From: Chelydra serpentina
Lineage: Eukaryota; Chordata; Testudines; Chelydridae
Reading direction: 5' to 3'
DNA: 64,000 bases
Assembly: GCA_037349315.1 (NCBI GenBank)
Contig: JBAIAC010000004.1
Location: forward strand, 25,485,001 to 25,549,000
Shown here: in pieces, positions 55,620-64,000 of the stretch
Layout of the letters: each line of letters opens with the position of its first letter
Position numbering within the stretch: the first letter of the stretch is position 1
The notes under the pieces: model-generated
Databases searched by the model: none
What the model saw: the letters and a program-made list of their open reading frames with translations, nothing else
What the model was told of the DNA's origin: nothing
Position numbers and translations under genes: made by a program

Positions 55620-57830
55620 AGATTAAGTTCTATTTAAAGTGAGGAGGCAACAAACAAGGTCCATGCATGACACTAAGTTTAGCCCACCATCATTCACCTT
55701 TGTGGCCAGGCCTCTTCTTTTAGTGTACTGTCCTTTGCTGTGTTAAATCAAGGTTAGTAGGACAGAAACCTGTCGCTTCAGTTATCCATAAAGTGCCACG
55801 TGCACTTATGACATTATAATATATTATAAGAAGAAGACAATGGTGACTTTTCTCATTGCCAACCCAAGCTAAAATCAAGCTTCTACATATCAGTCTAGGA
55901 ATGTATATGGCCCTCTGGCACAGGTTTAGGTGAGCACCTCCTCTTGGCCACTTGCTAGACTGCTGTGAGGGGATCCAGCTGCTGGATCCCAGGTGTTTTA
56001 AGCCTCCATAGTCTAAACAGAGCCCCGACACCATCCCTTGGGAGTCCCCAGGCACAATCTATGGATGCAGATCTTCTTTCTAGAACCCTCTCCTGAGATG
56101 TTAGATCACACAGCCTGCTACCCAGTCTCTGAAACCAGTGCTGATCCCATTGGTCTCCCAACAAAGCTTTAACACTCCCTCTTCCAGAACTCCCCCTGAA
56201 GGTGTGACCCTCCCAGTTTACCCCTCCAGGAGGCACATGATAGGTGTAAATACATCACATACACTGTCAAATTTTGCACAGGGTTCTAACACATTATTGC
56301 TCTTTCTTTAATAGCACGACACACAGAGAAATCTATACAACAAGAATAAACCCTACATGCATTTCTCTGCCTCAGTCTCCTCACCATTCTGAAGCATTCT
56401 TTGGCCTTGCACCAGCATCCTGTCGGCCTGTCCAGGGTCCTTCTAATACAGTGCATGGTTTATGTGCTGAAACATGGGACCTTATCCCCCCATTTGACCT
56501 CCTCTGGCCTTGGGTGGTCTGTCCCCATCCCTTCTCCTTCCCAAACTTCCTGTGCATCTATCTATCTCCCTGAGTCTTTCCCCTCTGAGTTCTCTTATTA
56601 CCTTTCAGTCCCTTGCTCAAGTGACTCTCAGGTCAGGCTCGATAGGTGATTGCTGTGTTGCTGTAGTTGTGTTGCTTCCAGCATACTAGAGAGGCAAGTG
56701 ATGTGATGTGACAACAGACTTCTACCAGGTGATCTCATTGCCAGGCGTCCTCTCCCCTGCCAAGGTAGTTCTTCTGGCTGGGAGTCAGTCTATTGTCTAG
56801 AACATTTGTATTAGGACCATGCTGAGTTAACGGTCCCAAGGTTACTAAAGGCTGGCATAGAACAATTGCTTGCAGCAGAGTTAGTGGCACTGAGATGAAA
56901 TAATGACTGCATTATAGAATGGTGATGGTGGGCAACAAGTCAACCCAGTTGCAAAATTTTCACTCTCCGGGAACCAGCATGTCCCAGACTGCCGTGTGTG
57001 CCACTTTTCCTTGGCAAAGCGATGAGCAAATCTCAAAAGAGTTAACGTTCATTTCTGATATACACCCAAGCATTTAGAGGTTCATCTTCTTCTCCTAACT
57101 ACTCAAAATTGAGCTGGAAATATGACAAGAACATGATTTCGTATGAGAGTTTTGGTACTTCCTCCTTGCTGTCGGACACCAAACACTGGTAGCACGAGAT
57201 CAGCCATTCTTGTAATATTTCACCACTTTTACTTCTGGTGAGGGTCAGAACCAGGAAAGGCGCACCACGCCGGGAAAATAAGAAAGGGAAAGGTTAAAAC
57301 AAGCAGACCAGAGGACAGGGCACAGGCATGAAAGTCATGGAACTTTCCATTTTAGCTTGAGCTAAAGCTCTATAGGTATAACGTATTCATTCTTGTGGAT
57401 TAGGCACAGAAGGGTACCTGTAACACACACTCACCAGCAGGTTACATACGCCTTAATTAGGAACACAAAAATAGGACAAATAAGACTGCAATGGCTGTGC
57501 CTATAAAAGGCAGAGAATCTCCCGGGTGACAAGATACATAAGCCCCAGCCAGGCAGTGGCAGGGAGAGGGTTAAGAGTCTTTCTGTGACAGAGGAACAAC
57601 CACAGCTGCATGCCTTAAATGTAGGGATTGTCAGGGCAGAAGGGTTGTGCCAGGTGTGGGAAATTAAGTAATTCCTCCAGCACATTATATCCGGGAGGTG
57701 CGCTGAGACTGGCTGACATTAGAATCAGGAGTCTGATCTTAGAATATGAGCAGGAAACCACAAACCATGGCTTCAGAAAGTTACCTTAATTTACAAACGA
57801 AGTCAAGGAAGCCGTTCTAACACTTGACTT
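55620..57830. other. No gene or repeat recognised
   Basis: Frames up to ~110 codons on both strands lack domain signal. A TATA-like 'cctataaaagg' near 57510 has no associated frame. Confidence 0.45.
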
Positions 57831-57834
57831 AAAG

Positions 57835-57965
57835 CAGTGGTTTTCAACCTTTTTTCATTTGTGGACCCCTAAAAATGTTTGAATGGTGGTGCGGACCCCT
57901 TTGGAAATCTTAGACATGGTCTGTGGACCCCCAGGAGTCTGTGGACCATGGGTTGAAAACCACTG
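57835..57965. mobile_element. hAT-type MITE with 8-bp TSD
   Basis: Ends CAGTGGTTTTCAACC and GGTTGAAAACCACTG are exact reverse complements over 15 bp. Flanks ACTTAAAG (57827-57834) and GCTTAAAG (57966-57973) match at 7 of 8 positions. 131 bp, no coding frame. Confidence 0.92.
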
Positions 57966-58244
57966 GCTTAAAGCCTTGGTTGCAAAGAGGTCAGCTGCTT
58001 CTTTGCTTTGAGGTGTTTAGAAGAGTCTTCATATACAAGTCAGCCAGCTGGACTTCCAGGCTCTGGGATATCAGCCCTCCCTCTGTCACACTGCAGATTT
58101 TGTGGCCTTCCCTGTGCCCACAAAATGGTCATTCTCACCTGTACATTGAGTACTTGTGCCCCCAAAAGGTACTGAGAGAGGATGCTCAATCTGTAGGCAT
58201 AAACTATCTGTTTGAGGGTACAGCTATTGTCCCCTTCCCTCCCA

Positions 58245-58482
58245 CATACCCCCTTTAAAAAATTGGTCCCATGTATTTTAACAGTGAGGGTAATTAACCA
58301 TTGGAACAATTTGGCAAGGGTTGTGGAGGATTCTCTATTACTGGCAATTTTTAAAGCAAGATTGAATGGGTTTTTTTTTCTAACAGATATGCTCCAATTC
58401 AAACAGGAATTGATTTGGGGCAGCCCTATGATCTGTGTTACATGATCATAGCGGTCCCTTCTGGCCTCAGAATCTATGAATG
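58245..58482 (+). pseudogene. Old CR1 LINE C-terminal and 3' UTR remnant
   Basis: Encodes VRVINHWNNLARVVEDSLLL, AIFKARLNGFFF, which corresponds to the CR1 ORF2 C-terminus (compare [20 protein letters not shown] in the young copies). It then runs into a 3' UTR 'acatgatcatagcggtccct'. Strongly diverged and 5'-truncated. Confidence 0.75.
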
Positions 58483-58798
58483 TATAAGAAAAATAACATT
58501 GTTGAAAGTTTGTGTAGTTTGCTTTAAAGAGACAAGCACTGAATTTTATAAAAATGTGAACTACAGTTACAGAGTTGACATAGGTGAATAACTGAGTCAC
58601 AGTGAAATCCCATACATATCTATCTCTACGGTAGTTTATGCTAGGTGATAATCAGGGAACCAAGGTTTCCGTGATAAAAAAAACTCCAAAATTCTCCAAT
58701 ACAAATACATAAAAATCCACGTTTTTCCATGATTAAAATGAAATGCTGAACTTTAGTTTCCCTGGCCACTATATATATATATCAGTTGAACACAATGG

Positions 58799-59097
58799 TT
58801 TACAGCTATATAGGAGAACCCTATTTATCTGAGTCTCCATTATCCAGCTCTCCATATAAACTGAACCACCAGTCGCCTGGGGCTAACAGTGACTGGCGCT
58901 CTGGTGGCCACGCCTGAGCAGTTAGGGCTCCAGCTGACGGGCCCAAGCCACTGCCGTGTGGGGGTGACAGCCCGGAGCCACCCTGTCCCCAAGCTTTTTT
59001 TTTTTTTTTTTGCCAGTTCTCCTGATTATCCCAATTTTTGATTATCCGATAGGGTCCCAGTCCCAATTAGATCAGATAAATGGGGTTACACTGTAAA
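58799..59097. mobile_element. Tigger/pogo-like MITE
   Basis: Left 'tttacagctatata', 'ccctatttatctgagtctcc', 'attatccagctctcc'; right 'gattatccgatagggtccca', 'cagataaatggggttaca', 'ctgtaaa'. The ends are imperfect reverse complements. A poly(T) run of 17 sits at about 58995-59011. Confidence 0.55.
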
Positions 59098-59344
59098 TGT
59101 AAAGCACATTGAAAAATCAACCACAAGAGGGGGCAGTTGTGTTCATTGAATAAGTGACACTGGGACTTTTAATAACGTTTAGATAATAGTTAAAATGTTT
59201 TTATTTTTTCACAAAATGAAAAACCTAAGAGTCTCCGTAAAAATGCAAATTCCACATTTTTCTGCGTTTTTTCCATGGCAAACAGATTTCTAGGATCCCT
59301 GGTGATAACTCTATTGCAAACAATGGAAACTCATGGTATTAGAG

Positions 59345-59445
59345 GTGGAGCTATAGAGGATGAGTGTATCTAGTGGTCAGGGTGCCAGCCTGAGACTCAG
59401 GAAAATGGGGTTAATTTCTTTGCTCTGCCATGGACTTCCTGTACA
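59345..59445 (+). repeat. MIR SINE, left half
   Basis: 'tctagtggtcagggtgccag', 'cctgagactcaggaaaatgg', 'tttgctctgccatggacttc' follow the MIR/CORE order. The element resumes at 62008. Confidence 0.65.
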
Positions 59446-59448
59446 ATG

Positions 59449-59905
59449 TTTAGAATATTAGGGTTGGAAGAGACCTCAGGAGGTCATCTAGTCTAATCCC
59501 CTGCTCAAAGCAGGACCAACACCAACTAAATCATCCCAGCCAGGGCTTTGTCAAGCCAGGCTTTAAAAACCTCTGAGGATGGAGATTTCACCACCTCCTT
59601 AGGTAACCCATTCAAGTGCTTCACAACCCTCCTAGTGAAATGGTTTTTCCTAATATCCAACCTAAACCTCCCTCACTGCAACTTGAGACCATTGCTCCCT
59701 GTTCTGTCTTCTGTCACCACTGAGAACAGCCGAGCTCCATCCTCTTTGGAACCCCCTTCAGGTAGTTGAAGGCTGCTATGAAATCCCCCCTCACTCTTCT
59801 CTTCTGCAGACTAAATAACCCCAGTTCCCTCAGCTTCTCCTCATAAGGCATGTGCCCCAACCCATAATCATTTTCGTTGCCCTCCGCTGGACTCCCTCCA
59901 ATTTC
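59449..59905 (-). mobile_element. Older CR1 LINE, 3' portion
   Basis: Minus-strand CR1 ORF2 C-terminus and 3' UTR, diverged from the young copies. Its ORF2 side stops at 59905 ('gactccctccaatttc') and continues at 61381 ('cacatcccttctgtagtg'), with the young CR1 between. Confidence 0.85.
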
Positions 59906-61380
59906 ATAGAATCATAGAATCATAGAATCTCAGGGTTGGAAGGGACCTCAGGAGGTCATCTAGTCCAACCCCCTGCTCAAAGCAGGACCAACCCCAACTA
60001 GATCATCCCAGCCAGGGCTTTGTCAAGACTGACCTTAAAAACCTCTAAAGAAGGAGATTCCACCACCTCCCTAGGTAACCCATTCCAGTGCTTCACCACC
60101 CTACTAGTGAAAAAGTTTTTCCTAATATCCAACCTAAACCTCCCCCTCTGCAACTTGAGACCATTACTCCTTGTTCTGTCATCTTCTACCACTGAGAACA
60201 GTCTAGATCCATCCTCTTTGGAACCCCCTTTTAGGTAGTTGAAAGCAGCTATCAAATCCCCCCTCACTCTTCTCTTCTGCAGGCTAAACAATCCCAGTTC
60301 CCTCAGCCTCTCCTCATAAGTCATGTGCTCCAGCCCCCTAATCATTTTTGTTGCCCTCCGTTGGACTCTTTCCAATTTATCCACATCCTTTTTGTAGTGT
60401 GGGGCCCAAAACTGGACACAGTACTCCAAATGAGGCCTCACCAGTGCCGAGTAGAGGGAAATAATCACGTCCCTTGATCTGCTGGAAATGCCCCTACTTA
60501 TACAGCCCAAAATGCCGTTAGCCTTCTTGGCAACAAGGGCACACTGTTGACTCATATTCAGCTTTTCGTCCACTGTAACCCCTAGGTCCTTTTCTGCAGA
60601 ACTGCTGCCCAGCCATTCGGTCCCTAGTCTGTAGCAGTGCATGGGATTCTTCCGTCCTAAGTGCAGGACTCTGCACTTGTCCTTGTTGAACCTCATCAGA
60701 TTTCTTTTGGCCCAATCCTCTAATTTGTCTAGGTCCCTCTGTATCCTATCCCTACCCTCCAGCGTATCAACCACTCCTCCCAGTTTAGTGTCATCTGCAA
60801 ACTTGCTAAGGGTGCAGTCCACACCATCCTCCAGGTCGTTGATGAAGATATTGAACAAAACCGGCCCCAGCACCGACCCTTGGGGCACTCCACTTGATAC
60901 CGGCTGCCAACTAGACATGGAGCCATTGATCACTACCCGTTGAGCACGACCATCCAGCCAGTTTTCTATCCACCTTACCGTCCATTCATCCAGCCCATAC
61001 TTCTTTAACTTGCTGGCAAGAACACTGTGGGAGACTGTATCAAAAGCTTTGCTAAAGTCAAGAAATAGCACATCCACTGCTTTCCCCTCATCCACAGAGC
61101 CAGTTATCTCATCATAGAAGGCAATTAGGTTAGTCAGGCATGACTTGCCCTTGGTGAATCCATGCTGACTGTTCCTGATCACTTTCCCCTCCTTTAAGTG
61201 GTTCAGAATTGATTCCTTGAGGACCTGTTCCATGATTTTTCCAGGGACTGAGGTGAGACTGACTGGCCTGTAGTTCCCCGGATCTTCCTTCTTCCCTTTT
61301 TTAAAGATGGGCACTACATTAGCTTTTTTCCAGTCATCCGGGACCTCCCCCGATTGCCATGATTTGTCAAAGATAATGGC
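59906..61380 (-). mobile_element. Young CR1 LINE, 5'-truncated
   Basis: Starts (3' end) with three ATAGAATCAT units and extends into the reverse-transcriptase domain. It is truncated at 61380 with a C shared at the junction, typical of target-primed insertion. It is inserted into the older CR1 of the same orientation. Confidence 0.93.
59998..61380 (-). pseudogene. CR1 ORF2 reverse transcriptase, open over 460 codons
   Basis: Uninterrupted minus-strand frame from [20 protein letters not shown] to DKALAGMI and the stop. Motifs: [58 protein letters not shown] (A), [20 protein letters not shown] (B), [10 protein letters not shown] (C), and the C-terminal [20 protein letters not shown] block. It lacks the endonuclease domain and the first part of the RT domain because of 5' truncation, so it has no start codon of its own and is inactive despite being open. 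It serves as the intact reference that reveals the 1-base insertion at 29941 in the other young copy. Confidence 0.93.
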
Positions 61381-62008
61381 CACATCCCTTCTGTAGTGGG
61401 GGGACCAAAACTGGACGCAATACTCCAGGTGTGATCACCAGTGCCAAATAGAGGGGAATAATCACTTCCTTCAATCTGCTGGCAATGCTCCAACTAATAC
61501 AGCCCAATATGCCATTGACCTTCTTGGCAACAAGGGCACACTGCTGACTCATAACCCAGCTTCTCGCCCACTGTAATCCCCAGGTCCTTTTCTGCAGAAC
61601 TGCTGTTTAGCCAATCAGTCCCCAGCCTGTAGCGGTGCATGGGATTCTTCCTTTCTTAGTGCAGGACTTGTCCTTGTTGAACCTCATCAGATTTCTTTTG
61701 GCCCAATCCTCCAGTTTGTCTAGGTCACTCTGGACCCTATCCCTACCTCCAGCGTATCTGCCTCTCCCCCCAGTTTAGTGTCATCTGCAAACTTGCTGAG
61801 GGTGCAATTAATCCCATCATCCAGATAATTAATAAAGATGTTGAACAAAACTGGCTGCAGGACCAACCCTTGGGGCACTCTGCTTGATACCAGCTGCCAA
61901 CTAGACATCGAGCCATTGATCACTACCCATTGAGCCCGACAATCTAGCCAGGTTTCTATCCACCTTATAGTCCATTCATACAATCCATACTTCTTTAACT
62001 TGCTGGCA
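61381..62008 (-). mobile_element. Older CR1 LINE, 5' portion
   Basis: Continuation of 59449-59905. It encodes pieces such as [20 protein letters not shown] and [20 protein letters not shown], then [10 protein letters not shown], with frameshifts and stops. Ends at 'tttaacttgctggcaag', where MIR sequence resumes. Confidence 0.85.
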
Positions 62009-62150
62009 AGTCACTTGGACTTTCTGTGCCTCAGATACCCCTCTGTAAAATGGGAATACTAACACTTCCCTACCTCATGGGGGTGTTGAGGATAAAGATT
62101 ATGAAGTGCTCAGATGCTATGTTAATGGACCACATATACCCAAGAGATTA
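62008..62150 (+). repeat. MIR SINE, right half
   Basis: 'agtcacttggactttctgtg', 'cctcagatacccctctgtaa', 'aatgggaatactaacact' and 'gttgaggataaagattatga' complete the MIR begun at 59345. Confidence 0.75.
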
Positions 62151-62384
62151 ATTTATCTATATTTTGAAACCTTTTGAATATAAAAAGATTCAGATTTGAG
62201 CGTTATTGGATTTACAATCACCTTAGGAGTGGTATGGAAGAGGAGAGACAATCCAGTGAAAAATTAGAAATGAGAGCAGGCCATAGAAAAATACCAGTAG
62301 AAAAACAGATGATGCATATAGCATATAAGATACCCATTTGTGCCAGTCTGATCATCAGGGTGATGATCTATCCCTAATATATCG

Positions 62385-63835
62385 TGCAAGGTTTTAGAAC
62401 AAATTGTAAGGCTCTAGAACAAATTGTGAAGGAAAGATAAATTAAATTCATGGAGGTAAATCGTAATGGAGATGTAATGCAGTATGGGTTTACCAAAGGT
62501 AGATAACGCCAGACTAACCTGATTTCCTTCTTTGAGAAAATCACTGACTTTTTAGATAAGGGAAATGCAGCAAAGCTAATATACTTGCACTTCAGGAAAG
62601 CATTTGCCACGGTACCACACGGTAAATTATTGCTTAAATTAGGGAAGATGGGGATCGATACAAGAATAATAAGTATGGAATTGGCTGAAGGGGAAAAGGC
62701 AATGGGTTGTGCTGAAAGGTGAATGAATGGACTGGAAGGAGGTTACTAATAGAGTTTCTCAAAGGTAGGTCATGGGAGCGTTCTAATTTAATATTTGTAT
62801 TAATGACCTTGGCACAAGAAGTAGGACATGAGCTAATGAAATTTGCTGATGATACAAAGTTGGGAGGCATTGTCAAGACAGAGGAGAATCAGAATATTAT
62901 ACAGAAGATCTGGATGACCCCATCTGGAGTGACAGAAATAGGGTGAAACCCAATAGTACAAAGTGCAGGGTCATGCACTTAAGGTCTAATAATAAGAACT
63001 TCTACTGTCAGCTGGGGGATCATCAGCTGGAAGCAACAGAGGAGGAGAGAGACCTGGGTGTGTCAGTGAGGATGACTATGTGCCATTAATGTGATGTGGC
63101 TATGAAAAAGGTAAATGCGATCCTAGGGTGTATCAGGCAAGGCATTTCCAGCTGATAGAGAAGTATTAATGCCATTGTACACAGCACTGGTAAAACCTCA
63201 GCTGGAATACTGTGTACAGTTCTGGTCAGCTGTGTTCAAGAAAGATTAACAGGGTGTATAGAAGGGCTACGAGGGTGATCAGGGGAATGGAGGGCCTACC
63301 TTATAAGAGGAGACTAGTTTAACCTAGCAAAAAGAAAGCTGAGAGGGGATATGATTGCTCTCTATAAGTACATTGGGGATAAACACCAGGGAGGGTAAAG
63401 AGCTGTTTAAGCTAAAGGGCAATGTTGGCACAAGAACCAACGGGTGTAAACTGCCTATGAACAAATTCAGGCTAGAAATTAGAAGAAGGTTTCTAAACCT
63501 TAGGGGGGAGGGATAGCTCAGTGGTTTGAGCATTGGCTTGCTAAACTCAGGGTTGTGAGTTCAATCCTTGAGGGGGCCATTTAGGGATCTGGGGCAAAAA
63601 TTGGGGATTGGTCCTGCTTTGAGCAGGGGGTTGAACTATATGACCTCCTAAGGTCCCTTCCAACCCAGAGATTCTATGGTTCTATGAAACTTCAGAGGGG
63701 TTGAGGTTCTGGAACAGCCTCCCAGTAGGAGTTGGGTGGCAAGCAACTTAATTAGTTTTAAGAGAAAGCTGGACAAATGTATGAGTGTGATTGGTTGATG
63801 GGGTAGCTTGCGATGGTGGAGAGCAGGATTCAGCA
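62385..63835 (+). pseudogene. Decayed CR1-type LINE ORF2
   Basis: Broken plus-strand frames resemble CR1 ORF2: a 'tgggtttaccaaaggtagat' segment (YGFTKG-like), an FRKAFATVPHGKLL-like motif [21 protein letters not shown] (motif C intact, about 62830), then 'tactgtgtacagttctggtc' (YCVQFW) and the C-terminal arm. Many frameshifts. It belongs to an older subfamily than the two young CR1 copies and is split by a SINE at 63503-63687. Confidence 0.8.
63503..63687 (+). mobile_element. tRNA-derived SINE with CR1 tail
   Basis: GGGGGGAGGGATAGCTCAGT, B-box GAGTTCAATCC, middle 'ggggcaaaaattggggattg', CR1-type tail ending GGTTCTATGA. Flanks 'aaacctta' and 'aaacttca' may be a decayed target duplication. Inserted in the decayed CR1 at 62385-63835. 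Confidence 0.92.
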
Positions 63836-64000
63836 GCCCTGGGACTCGGTTCCAGTTTATGTCTTCTGTTTCATGTTTCAGAGCTTCAGCCAGCCACCTG
63901 CAAGGGACGTGAAAGAGAGTCCCCACCCCAGCCCCATGTATTCTGGGAGAGAAGGAGGCGGGTTTTGATCTTCTCTGAAGCATCAGAAATGTTCACGGCT
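63836..64000. other. No gene or repeat recognised
   Basis: Window end; nothing identified. Confidence 0.5.

Noticed and set aside
58040..58600. A 186-residue minus-strand frame
   Set aside because: It is antisense to a CR1 ORF2 remnant at 58245-58482 and shows no domain of its own.

Overview
The window looks like a piece of a reptile genome, most probably a cryptodiran turtle. The main clues are several copies of a tRNA-derived SINE whose 3' part is a CR1 LINE tail (the arrangement described for turtle Pol III SINEs), CR1 LINEs ending in repeats of ATTCTATGAT, and ancient MIR/L2-type repeats shared by amniotes. I see no exon, promoter or RNA gene that I can assign to a host gene. Every convincing coding sequence belongs to a transposable element, so the region reads as a gene-poor, repeat-rich interval.

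Layout. 1-19 kb: mostly unique or decayed DNA with hAT-type non-autonomous elements, several LTR-like sequences, SINEs and short self-complementary MITE-like elements. 19.4-20.9 kb: an LTR (minus strand, 5-bp AGCCC target duplication) carrying a hAT MITE, a SINE and a CR1 tail. 23.7-31.2 kb: a young CR1 LINE whose reverse-transcriptase frame was interrupted by a complete 5.37-kb PIF/Harbinger transposon (23985-29355). 31.5-33.4 kb: an older decayed CR1 on the minus strand. 33.95-35.06 kb: an LTR with CCTTC target duplications. 35-59 kb: mostly unrecognised AT-rich DNA with scattered old repeats. 59.3-62.2 kb: three-level nest (young CR1 in old CR1 in a MIR). 62.4-63.8 kb: a decayed CR1-type LINE carrying a SINE.

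The Harbinger element is the highlight. It has 34-bp imperfect terminal inverted repeats and a 3-bp TTG duplication; removing it with one TTG rejoins the CR1 frame in phase. It carries a DDE transposase (431 aa, D214/D302/E338 present) on the plus strand, a two-exon Myb/SANT-like protein on the minus strand ending tail-to-tail with it, and, inside the intron of that second gene on the opposite strand, a third small two-exon frame (99 aa) with a BEN-like pattern, an in-phase splice pair and a poly(A) signal. Its left subterminal region holds a 324-bp tandem duplication that triplicates a tRNA-SINE-like A-box/B-box module, and an array of direct and inverted CTGCAG-centred motifs. By analogy with known Harbinger elements the transposase would cut and the Myb-like protein would recruit it to the ends; the role of the third protein is unknown.
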